Assembly (NCBI GenBank): GCA_028564705.1
Contig: JAPXFQ010000494.1
Span: forward strand, 186,001-250,000
Direction: 5' to 3'
DNA from: Apricaphanius iberus
Taxonomy: Eukaryota; Chordata; Actinopteri; Cyprinodontiformes; Aphaniidae
DNA: 64,000 nt
Each line of letters begins with the position of its first letter. The first letter of the stretch is position 1. Made by a program: the position numbers and the translations under genes. Of the stretch, positions 49,001 to 61,000 are shown piece by piece. A model generated the notes under the pieces. The model did no database searches. It saw only the letters and a program-made list of their open reading frames with translations, and was not told where the DNA came from.

Positions 49001-52000
49001 ACGCTTGCAAGGCTCTTTGGGGCCATGAGCCGTTTACACTGGAGCTTGTTTGCTGTCACATTTCTCTTACAGTGTGTACAACCACACAAAAACATCAGAT
49101 CAAATAAATTCATTTGATCAAAAATATCCAAATTGAGCATAAAGACCTGCAGTGTGAACGTAGCCTTTAACATCAATGTGGTTTGAGAGGGTACCACCAA
49201 GAAAGAACCTTCTGATCCAAAATCTGCACCTTCAAGCCTAGCTGGAATGAGCTTTTGCCTATATGGACAAGTATTTAGCTTATTTATGTGAGATGCAACA
49301 AAGACTGAGGTATTTGGCCACAAAAACATGAACTTTGTTTGTAGGAAACAAAGTGAGGTTTAAACCCCAGAAACACTACTCTGATTGCCAAGCATGATTG
49401 GGGTAGCATCATGCTATGGGCTGTCTTTTTTTGCCAGGGGTACTGGTGCAACAAACTAAATTAATCAAATAATAAAGTAGGTTAATATTGGTATTATTGA
49501 ACCTCTGAAAACTCAAACTTATTAAAAATGTATGGCTTATACCTAAAAGCTGGGTCTGAGCCAGAAAAACAACCAGAGTAGTCATATAGTCTGCCAAAAT
49601 TATGCCAGAAGGTAGTTATTGGCTCCAAACAAAAATTGTAATTTCTCTCCAAATTTTTGTGGGCAAGATCCACAATAAATTCAAACCTTTAAACTTAATT
49701 GATTGTTTTAGGTAATTAAAGTCCTTTATCATTTCACCCTAAAAAAGAGAACAGTTGAAATAACTTTGAAAGACCAATATTAATATGAAAGAAGTTTTCC
49801 TCATTTTTGACCAGCATCATCCTTAGATTTTTGGTGTTTGACAAGATCAATATAATCCCTTCAGAAGAGTTGTCTTGTGTTTTTCTTACAAAGTGAGAGG
49901 TGTCAGAGTCAGTCCATGGAGCTGTGTTATGCTGCTTGTCAGCTCACGCAGTGTTCTGCTTGTGCTGCTTCACACCCAGCACATCCCACTAAGGTCACAG
50001 AGAGAGAAAGGCACAAAGAAACGTCTCGCCTACAGAGGAGAAAGAGTGGAAAACTCTGTACACTCTTAATCGTTCCACCCAATAATACCAGAGTGAAATC
50101 ATACTGCAAATGGGTTTTTCATTGTTTAGCCCCTTAAGCCCGAGCGTTTTTAATAGGTTTGAGACAACACATTATCTGACAAAAAATAGTAATAATGCAT
50201 ACAAGGCTATCTAACCTAATTTTACCAACCACAAACACAACTCAGATGCCACGTAAATAAATATTTGTAAACAAAATCGTATTATCATAGTTTCGTCAAC
50301 CCAGCCGCCACATTTCGGCCTCTACCGCAGCAAGCCTTTGTGCTAGACGCACAATCAACCACCCAAATGAAAGCAGAGACTCTACCGATTCCAAAAATAC
50401 ATCTGCCAAAATGCTACGTCAAAGCACCGCGGACATATAAGGCAAAGCATAGCACAACAAAAAAAAATCTGTTTTCAGAATCACAGTTGAAAAAATCAGA
50501 ATCAGCTTTAATGGCCAAGTATGACACATACAAGTATGATGCAAAATAGCCTTACCTTTGCTGTTTTGCCGTGTAAAAAATTTTTCTTTGGAAAATAAAC
50601 GTTATTTTCTGATAAGTCCATCACTTTACGGTTATTTGTTCCTAGGCAGACTTATTATTTCATCCTCGTAAAAGCCTGTTGTTTCCGCGAGGCTCTGTTC
50701 TCGGCTCCCTGGTTGGCTAACTGTATTGTCAATCTTGTTTTGCAAGTTTTGGCATTATTCTATAGGCTTCTACAATTCCAACGAGGTATCACTTGTTCAA
50801 ATTGACCAACCAGCTCCGAGTGAAAGTCTTATGCGTAAAATAAGAGTGTCAGTCGGTAAGACCGTCTTATGACACAAGATGGCGCAAGACGCACGGACAT
50901 AACTTTGTTTTGCTGCTTTCACTGTTTATATCTGATAAATGTCACCAGAAAGATGCCCAAAAGTGTTTATTTTAGGTCTACTGAACACTATGTGATATTA
51001 AAATGAAAAATAGAACTTTTACACAACAGAAATAGAAATGGCACTGTTTGTGCCAAACTGGACACCTCACCTGATATGCCTATACTAAAACCTCTCTATT
51101 TTTGTCCTGTTTCACATAATCACTTTCAACTTTTGCAGAGATAATGTCCACATGTTGTATTTACATTTTATTGAGTAATCACTGCCATTCAAGCAATATC
51201 CATAGAGTTTTTCAATATAGAACTATGTTTTTCTTTTAGGCGGAGAAAAAAAGAAATACATTTCTGCTGTGTTCGATCTTCAATTTCTCCTAACCAGTAA
51301 CAGATAACATGCATAATGACACATCTATCAATTCTACTCAATGTTACCTTTACAATGACACCAAAATGGTTCAAATACTCTTTTTGGTTGCTGAAATACA
51401 ACCATTTTTTGTTGGGTAAGCAATTTTCGAGAGCTGGGCTTCAAAATAGGCCTAGGACTTAAGGGGTTAAAGCGCCTGCTTTTTTCCCAGATCAAATGTT
51501 ATTTATTGAAGAGAAGAGTAAACATAACACACATGTGAAGTAAAGAAGGTATTGAAATAGTCTTCTGACTTCTAGTCAAGCATCTGCTCTGTCAAACAGG
51601 TTTTCATCAAACTATGCAGCTGCTCTGTTGCTTACCATTCCAAAGCTGACTGTATTAATTTAGTAACATATATAAAGAACATATAGAATTAAAGATTAAG
51701 CTTGCCTTTAGTTGGAAGGATTTTATTTTGGGGTAACCATAGTAAACCTGTTAGAAAGCCTTTAACAGGTTTTCTTACAGAATTGCCCTGTATTTTGGTT
51801 AATCTTTCTTCCCATAACTTCTAGATGGCTTCTAAAAAAGCTTCCCCATAGGTTGATACTGCCACTACCATTTGGAGATAGTGTAAAAGGGTTAGATTCA
51901 TCCATCCATTTTGTATAAACATTTATCCTTGCAGGGTCGTGGGTGACCTGGTGTCTATCTGCAGTGATCAAGAGGAGAGAGGCAGGGTACACATTGAACA

Positions 52001-55000
52001 GGCCGCCATACATCACAGGGCAACATCGAGATGCAGGACAAACAACCATGAACACACATACAGACACCTAAAGACAATTGAATGAGACTGATTAACCTAA
52101 AAGGATGCAGCAGAACCTGGAAAGAACCAATCCATGCACAGCAAGAACAAGAACACGCCCTGGCAAGGCAACAGTGCTACCAATAGATATTAGAGTAAAG
52201 GGGGATGATTGCATGCCACCCTGTTCACATTTTTATGTTCTTAACAAAAAAAAGTAAAATCGAAGATACTTTTTGATAGCCTTCTAACTGTATAAAATAC
52301 CAGTAAAATACATTAAAGTTTGTGGGGAAAATAAAAAAAAAATCAGGTGCTAATACCTTTTTAATGCATTGTACATGGTTTCTTTTAACAGCACAATGTT
52401 AAATGTCTAGAAAAGATTCATAAGTATTCATCCTTGGAAACATGCAAATAGGCCCTATATTTGTGCAGTTGCTACACAGACTGATTGTATATTTAACTGC
52501 TCTTTGTTTTACACACCTCTTGGCAGGTCAGTCTGTAAGATTTATGTTTGCTTTACAATTAGACTCACTTAGAGCAATTACCCATAGGGTTATGGTTGCA
52601 TATAACATGATTATATTGCCAGTATGTACACTTAATGCCGTAGAAAATAGAGTGAGATGCATAAATGCTGTATAAAATGATAAATAGTTCTGCTCCCTGC
52701 ATGTTTACATGATTGTCAGGTTTAGCAGTGAGAGGGTTGGCCTCTCTGTGACTTATGTCTTTGGAAGTGATTTTTTTGAAAGACTTGCGTAGGTAATGGA
52801 AAGTCACCTCATATAGGACATAAGTTTTGGAGCTGACATGCCTGAGAATGTGACTTTGGGAGTCGCAGGGGTGGGGGAAATGGGCCCCTGGGAATATTGG
52901 TGACCTCCAGACAGCCTTACTCAAGGGAGGTTTCGCAGACGCCTCAACTCACATTAACTACCCCCATGTTGTGTCTGAGGCTTATAGTGGTTTGCAAAAT
53001 TACTTTTGTTTCAACTCTGTCAACATTAAATGATTCACATCATGAAACATGTTAATATCAGATAAAGCTAATCTAAATAAATGTAAAGTGTTTTCAAGAA
53101 GGTTTTTGTTTATTAATGGTAAAGAATACTCTCAAACGAACCTGGGGCTGTGCTTCATTTGTTAAATTACAGGATTTAATAGGGATTAACATATTTTTTT
53201 ATAGAATTCAGAGTTCAGTTTTTCTTCTCACACATTTGGAATCAATATATTGGTAGGTTAAAATATCTCAAGAAGGCAAGGCAAGGCAGGTTAATTTGTA
53301 GAGCACAATTCATACACAAGGCAATTCAAAGTACTTCATAGTTGCACAAATTAAGAAAACAGATAAACAGAAAAAAATCAACGTAAAAAATAATTAATTA
53401 CTATAAAAAGCAAGAGTGCAGATAAAATATTTTCAATTGTCACATGCATGGGTACCAAGAACTGTTTACAGCCTGGATTTAAACATTGTTAGAGTTTATG
53501 CTTGTCTCACATCTTCATGAAGACTGTTCCATATTTTCTGAAATGCAGCCTCACCGTGTTTATTGTTTACTCTGGGAACCACCAGGAGACCCCTCCCTGT
53601 AGTTCTCAGGACCCAAGATGGTTCATATGTCTCTAACATGTCAGAGATGTACTTTGGTGCCAAACCATGAAAAGACTTGTACACAAGCAGAGCCGTTTTA
53701 AATTATGTTCTCTGAGCGACAGGAAGCCAGTGCAGAGACCGGAGCACTGGACTAATATGGTCGTATTTCCTTGTTCTTTTCAGGACTCGAGCAGCAGCGT
53801 TCCGGATGTACTGCAGCTGTCTAACAGCTTGTTTAGAGAGGCCAGTGAGCAGGCCGTTACAGTAGTCTAATCTGGTTTCGACGCTATTCCTCTGATTTTA
53901 GCAATGTTTTTCAGATTGTAAAAAGCTATTAATGTTATTGCTTTGATGTGGCTGTTTAAGTTCAGGTCCGAGCCCATGATATCCCTAGATTTCTTACCTG
54001 ATTTTTTGGTTGAAGACAAAGAGACTCAAGATGACTGATAACACTTGCTCTTTGTGTCTGTAGGCCAAAAACAATTATCTCAGTTTTGTCTAAGTTTAAT
54101 TGGAGAAATTTGTTTTGCATCCAACAATACATGATCTGATCAAATAAATTCATGAAGAAATGAGAAAAAGACATTTATATATCAGTTAGGATATGATTAA
54201 TTCACAATTTCTAAGGTTTTGGGGCCTCAGCAAACCACCATGAGTTATTATCCACAAAGAATGGAGTTGAACCTTTCTGGAAATGGCTAGCTTTCTGAAA
54301 TCACATCAAGAGTGGACATATGTCTTATAACAGGAGGTCACAAAGAACTCATAAAAACACAAAGCACTGCGGGTCTTACTTGCTATAGTTAAGATCAGCG
54401 TTTATGAATCAATAGTAAAGGTTGGACAAAGATTTTAAAGTTTAAATAAGCTGTTGTGTTTCAAATGTTAGCAATTCTGAATATCAGACTGAGCCATTAC
54501 CAGGTAACAAAAAATATAGACAGTTGCTGGTGTTACTAATGGTGGTTCATCTTAATAATAATAAATAAAAAACAGATTTTTTTTCCCCCACAACACTATA
54601 CATAAGCAGTGCATTTCTCTCTCTCTAAGAAATCATAGTAGTCTGTTTTAATTTATAGCTTTTTATGAATTTTCACATAACAGAGATGATGATGTCATTG
54701 GAGTATAGGGTCTGCAGGGAAAGCAAAGGTCAGTAGGTGTTTTCGTACCCTAAGGGAGCTGTACATGACCAGAGGAGGTCAAACATTTCAGGAAGTTTCT
54801 GTCGGTTGTTCTCTTTTAACTCTTCTTATCAAAAAAGACTTAAATAAAACAGGACACAGTCAATATTTAGCTTTGTGCGATTCTGAAGCCCAACTCCTTG
54901 GGCAAACAACAGCCTATTGAAGAAAATCCACAGCGCAAGCATGCAAGCGTCTGAACCACTCGTGGAATCACAAGATTTGCAGGAGGTGTCTGAAAGGGAA

Positions 55001-58000
55001 CAAGACAGGGAGGAGCAAAGGTTCCTCCACACTTGATCATAAAATGTAGGTCATGCATTGAACTTGAAGCATCCTGAATAAACGAGTATTACAAACCCAT
55101 AAACCAAGCCCTTTTTTTTATTACATAAGCGTTTCTTCTCCATGAGTGGCTGACAGGCTTTGTCTGCATCAGTAATTTTAGGTTTTGAAAATCAAGCTTA
55201 TTGGGTTACATGTTGACACTTCTGTTAATCACATTGTGTTGACTTAAATCGGTATATGCACAGAAAATGTGGGGTCATTTGAGGACAATTTCAAATAATT
55301 CCAGGTTTTAGATTAAACCAGAAAACTGACCTGATTTACCATAAAGTAATTTCAGATGGAATTAGCATTAAGCAGGATGTTGCTACATTGTGACGGTGGG
55401 TAAACTATTGTAAGCCTTCTAAAATGACGAAAACCCACCTGTGTGCCTCTGCCTCAGAATTTCAATGGAAAGTCATCGAGGGTGTTGAGAAGGAAAAAGT
55501 TTGTTGTTGCTGTGTACCAGCCACAGAACGAGCTGCACCGGCTGGGAGCTCAGTGGGGTGTGGGAGAGTTTCGCAGAGCCATTTTTAACACGTTCTCACC
55601 CTCATGCAACCCACACTCACACACACTAAGTCGCACTTCAACACCTACAGAATTCTCCACTCACGATGTTGATGTACACACCATCACACATGATTTCCAC
55701 ACTGAAGGTGGGTATTAGTGAGGGGGTATTAGTGTGATACAAAGTGCGTCCCTCGTTTTTGCTTGTAAACTAACATTTGTCAGCATTTTCTGAAGTATTT
55801 GCCAACATCGCAGAATTTGGCTGTTTCAGTGATAAGTACTTCTTTTGTTAGAAACCCTTCCTTAGACATCTTTATGTAAGGGAAAGAAACACTTTAATAC
55901 AGTGACTTGCAAAAGTCTTTACACCTCTTGAACTCTTTAGACATGCTACCTATCATGGATATCTTGCGATCCATAGCTCAGATGACCTAATTTTCTGACA
56001 TGACAACTATCTAGAAGAGCAGCAAGAAGAAAGCCACCACTGAAAGGAAGTCAAATGAGTTCCTGTTTAAAGTTTATGACAAGCCATGTAAAGGACCTAT
56101 TAACTGTCGAACAAGGTTCTAAGACCAAATGAGTCAAAGCAAGAAAACTGCACATTACCCTGAACCAGGAGTCATGTTAACTGAATATTTTTCTTATTTG
56201 ACTTTTTTGTATGATGACAGAAATATCTGAAGACCATCCATCATTTTTGACAGATTAATATTTACACCTCTGACTAGTTGGTGCAAATTTGCAGACATTT
56301 TCAACCAATTGCAGAGTACAGGAAACAAAAGTAAAGAATTTAACTATTCCCATGAGAACATCTTAGTATAATCTCAAACCTGGACACAATACTTGATGTA
56401 TCTCTTGTTGAAAAGTTACTGTGGCTTTGCAGTGCGTAGATCCCAAGAGCCCGGTCTCATTTCAAGTGACCAGAATCTCTGAACGAACCGTTCAGAGAGT
56501 CTGGTCACTTAAGTTAGAAAAATGTCCCATTATTTCCAAAGTTTTGCTGAAGGGGTGCTTAATGTCAGTCTCCACTGTGGCTGTAGAGCATGGATTCAGC
56601 CTCCAGAACAACTATACCCCTGTAAGAAGTCATCTGATCGAGGCAATAATCCAAAACCTCATGACAATGACCTCTGCAGAAACCCCATTTGATTACTTAC
56701 AAATATTTGCTAATTTCAAGTGGATTTTGTTTTTTTTGTGGATTTTTCAGATTGAAAATTATTTAAAATGAATAATAAAAAAATACACCTGAATATGTTA
56801 TAATTTTAAAAATGTACAATAATCAGAATTATTTTTTACCCCTTCGGTCAAAAAGGACAGCCTAAAAAATGATCAAGCATGATCTTTGCCCTGAACTCAT
56901 TTCAGCCCAGTGAAACATGGTAGAGGCAGTATAATGGCTTTCATCAGCATGGACAGGGAAGCTAAGAGAAGGTAGGAAGGTGGAATAAACTAAATATATA
57001 CTTGAATGGAGGCTTACTTTCCAGCAGGACAATGGTCCTAAATATACAGCCAGTGCTACAATGGAATGTGTATAGATAAATGAACATAAATAAACCAAAC
57101 TAAGAATTCAGGGAAACATTTGAAAATTGTTGTTCACAGAGGTTATCTATTGTATTTGATTTAGTATTAGCTTTTTTTAAAGAATAAAAGAACCACCAAA
57201 AATGTGACTCACTAGCTGTACAGAGCTGGTACTGATATACTGCAAAAGACAGCACTCTTTTCAGACTTTTATGTTTGTAAAAAAAAATTGTTAACTATCA
57301 ATTATGTTTCTTCCCCTTCACAGCTATAGAATTACTTTGTCTTGTTTCATCACAAAAATCTCTGGTAAAATCCATTGGAATTTTGCCATGTTTTGAAGAA
57401 GTGAATACTTTTGCAAGCCACCTGTTAAATCACTTAACCTTGCTTCCTTGTTTTTATTTAGTTTCTTTCGGATCGTGTTGTAAAGGCTGCGAGATCAGTG
57501 TACAGTGCTATGATTGAGAAGAACCCTGGCTTGATCCGAGACAGGAAGCATCACCTGAAAACACACAGGTACAGTCACAGTATTATTCACCTTAAAACCT
57601 AACTGCAAGTTATATGCATTATAACATGCAGCATTTCCTCCCCACAGGCAATGTTGCTCAGGAAAGGAGTTAGTTGACTGGCTGATGAAACAGAGTGAAT
57701 GCCTCCAGTCGAGAAGTATGGCTGTTGGAATGTGGCAGGTCTTGGTGGATGAGAGAATCCTAGTGCATGGTGAGGACTAAAGATTTTAGTCGTTTGAATC
57801 CAACTCCAACTATAATAATCTCTGGTATTGAGTTGTATTGTGTAAAACACAAAAACAACTTATAAACATGTTACACTACCTTTATAAAGAAAATAAATAG
57901 ATTCACACCACTTCAACTTCTCATTTTGATACTTTATAAACAATCCATTTGTGTGTAATTTATTAACAGTATAAATTCTTCACAGTTATTCTGTGAAGGC

Positions 58001-61000
58001 CTTATGGGTTTGATGGACAACATTAGTGAACAAATACACTCATGGAGCAACGAATATAACAGATTAAGGATGAAGATGTAGAGATGTTTAAATTAGGGTT
58101 AGTTTATAGAACAGTATTCCAAGCATGAATATAGAGGATGGTTCTATTCATAGTATAAAAATTGAGAGTAAGTCACAACTGCAAACCAACCAAGCCATCG
58201 AGATAAACAGGCAGACAGAACAGGGAGTGTATAACACCACTCAGTCATGGCAGATCCAGCTTACCATAAACCATGTAGAGCAGTGTTCCCCTACCCAGGT
58301 TTTAGATCTTTCCCTACTTTAACATAGCCTATTTTACACAGTTGCAGTTCAGCAAAAGCATGTTAATTACTCAGCAATTGAAATCAAGTATCCAAAAGCA
58401 GGGAAACATCTAAAACCTGCAGGGCAGTGTGGCTCGAGGAACAGGGATGAAAAACACTGAAGTAGAAGATACAGCAGACACGTAAAACAAATGTAGCTTA
58501 GTCAGATAAAACCAAAGCAAACTGTTTAGGCTTTCATGCAAAATACAATGTGTGGCAGAATACTAACTTTACACACGACCACGAATGCACCGTTGTGTTT
58601 GGGAAACATAGCCGTGGCAGCATCATGCTGTGGGATGTTTGGGTTCAGCGAGGACAATGAAGGCCATGTCCACACGTAGCCTGGGTTTTTTTTAAACAAA
58701 GATTTTCCTCTGCTCCTTGAAAAAAAAAAATCTCTATCCACACGTAACCGGATAAATGTTTTTTTTCAGCACATTCGTACATAGACGTGGCAAACCAGTA
58801 GGGGACAGTAGTTCTCCTAAATCCTATCCGCTCAGTGTAACTTTCTATCCTATAACTTCAGTATGTAGCAGTGATGCAGCTTGTAAAAGCAAGCGAGCTA
58901 AAAGCGCTTTAACAATTGATGATGCCAACACAGCTCTGAGGGCATAAATGCTGTTTTTGAGATTAAACACAGGTTGCACAAGTGATGTTTGAGCATTTTT
59001 TGTCGTGGATAGTGACGTTACGGCTCTTAAAACTCCGTTTTCAACACACAGATACTGAAAACGGAGAAAACGCAAATTTCCACTTTGGCGTTGGAGTTTT
59101 TAAAGAGATTAGTTTCTGATGCCAAAAATCTCTGGTTACGTGTGGATGACAGGCTAAACCGTAGAAAAATATCTCCGTTTTGTGAGATACCTGGCTACGT
59201 GTGGAAAGGGCCAAAGTAGGTCAGCAATGATAGCAAGATTTGAGCTAAATGCAGGGCAAGCCTGGGAGAAAAGTTTTTGGAGAGTGCAAAAGACTTGAAA
59301 CAAAGACTGTTGGGATTCCTTAAAAAGAAAACTTCTAAACTGAATGTTTAAACGGAATGTTTGTATGATTTAATTGAAATAGCTTTTTTTTTAAAGTGCC
59401 TTGAGATGACAACTGCTATGAATTGGCGCTTAGAAAATGAACTGCATTTAATTGAAAATGGAGTGAACGGGTGTGAGCGAACACTAACAGGAAAATAATA
59501 CAAAACACACAGTCAAAGTGAGAATTAAAATCTTAAATTTGAGAATTTGTGGCAAGATGTGAAAATTATTGTTCAAGTATACTCTTTTAATCTGAGTTAG
59601 CTTGTGCTGTTAAGCCCAAAAAAAAGAAAGCACAAGAAAAACATTCTGTTTTTAGGTTTGCAAAAACGGGTGGGAGATATACTCCAAAAGACTTGCAGAA
59701 TGAAATTAATTCAAAGTTGGATTTATGATGTATTGATTTAGGGATAGTAGATAGAAAGAAGCACCACATATACAAATAATCTCTAAAAATATGTTGAAAA
59801 CCCTTTCTTCAATTTCAGAGTTATGTACTAGTTTTTAGCTGTAAATTGACTAAATGTGGAAAAGTTCCAAGGATGTGAATACTTTGGCAAACCAGTAAAA
59901 ATGAGTTCACTGAGTTTTCCGAAAAAACATTTTTTATGCAATATTCATTCCAATTGCTAAACTTAATACATATTAATATTCATGATATTCTTGAGCTTTT
60001 GGATAATGGAAGATGTATGATGGATATTTCCATATTTAGTGTCTTTAATATATTCTAATGATGAAAACTGCAGCAGTAGCCTACTCAAAAGTCTTCTTCA
60101 AGGGCCTGAACAGCGTCAAATTTAGTGACCATGAATATTGTAGCATTTGTTTTGAAATGTATTCAGATGGGTCAAGAGCTCTCTTACTGTTCATGCTTCT
60201 TGAATTATTCTCTGGTATCCTGATGGAAGCCACTCCAATCAGGACGGTGTGCTTCACCATGAACTGAAAGGAAATAAAGATTTTGAACTTAATTCTATGT
60301 ATTTGGATTTTTACAAAGCTCTTACCTAAAAGCCAAATGTTACTCAATGTCAAAACTTTTGGGTGAAATGATTTCTGTAATTCAAAGGAATACGATTTTT
60401 TAATCCTGCTATCTTCTGCGTGGTGTGTGTTTCCAGTAAAACAGGATTTGAACTTCCTCGACAAGGATACACAGTTCTACCGTTTTCAGGACTCAGAGCT
60501 TGGCTTGAACAATGTCTCCAAAGAGAAAGATTTGGAGGACGAACTGCATGAAGCTCTCTCACTGCTCTCTCAGCTGGGTCCAGATGCCCTACTCACCATG
60601 ATTCTACGCAAATGGTCAGCAAGTAAATCTGCTGGAGAATTTCTTCTGTGTATATATGTAATTGTTAATAGTCATATGTTTTGCTTAGATTTTTGTGATG
60701 TTGCACCAGTTCAGAAAAGGAAAACAGCTAGATGCCATGCTCACTGATTGTTTGTTGGTTGTGCAGTCCCAGTCAGAGGAGCGCTGAGGATATCGAGGTC
60801 ATCTACGAGGAGCTGCTCCATGTGAAGGCTGCTGCTCATCTCTCAACTTCAGTCAGTCAATGTGTTGTTGTTTTTCTACCATCATTAAATCCTTATGCTA
60901 TGACTTGTATTCAGATCAATTTAGACTTTAATGTTATTAATAATCCACTGCTACATACTGTAATGCCAGGCTTCATTATTTAGCAGCAGAGCCTTACATC

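Larger units (their letters stand above)
55904..57420 (+). mobile_element. Tc1-like relic with recognisable ends
   Basis: Left end GACTTGCAAAAGTCTTTACA and right end GTGAATACTTTTGCAAGCC are inverted relatives. At 56930-57070 the frame retains [15 protein letters not shown], the Tc1 'DNDPKHT' block. The middle contains a hAT-like coding fragment not expected in Tc1, so another element inserted here. Confidence 0.65.
46172..57461 (+). other. rapgef3 intron 2, repeat-rich
   Basis: Eleven-kilobase intron. Stretches without listed elements (46172-47840, 49700-50125, 51475-51890, 52190-53265, 54170-55900) show no exon I can support. The 91-codon frame at 55443-55718 follows an AG and looks faintly protein-like at its start but degenerates into simple His/Thr/Ser sequence. 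Confidence 0.5.
57960..59905 (+). mobile_element. Tc1-like relic carrying two nested repeats
   Basis: Starts with TTCTGTGAAGGCCTTATGG and the degraded helix-turn-helix region (57985-58200). It resumes at 58500-58640 with GGCAGCATCATGCTGTGGGA and ends near 59885 with GGATGTGAATACTTTGGCAA. Interrupted by the repeats at 58281-58461 and 58662-59212. Confidence 0.55.
57462..60614 (+). other. rapgef3: rapgef3 exons 3-5: DEP domain
   Basis: Exons 57462-57568, 57648-57769 and 60437-60614 encode residues 44-178. The DEP membrane-targeting domain is visible as [32 protein letters not shown] and [17 protein letters not shown], ending with [11 protein letters not shown] at about residue 133. A helical linker with [19 protein letters not shown] follows. 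In EPAC1 the DEP domain places the protein at the plasma membrane. The long intron 57770-60436 is filled by transposon relics. Confidence 0.9.

Noticed and set aside
48763..49329. 188-codon minus-strand frame
   Set aside because: Lies across the end of a hAT-like element and into a Tc1 relic in the wrong direction; no transposase motif.
55443..55718. Possible rapgef3 exon ([16 protein letters not shown]...)
   Set aside because: The phase-correct neighbouring exons 46127-46171 and 57462-57568 already match human EPAC1 without a gap, and the donor is unconvincing.
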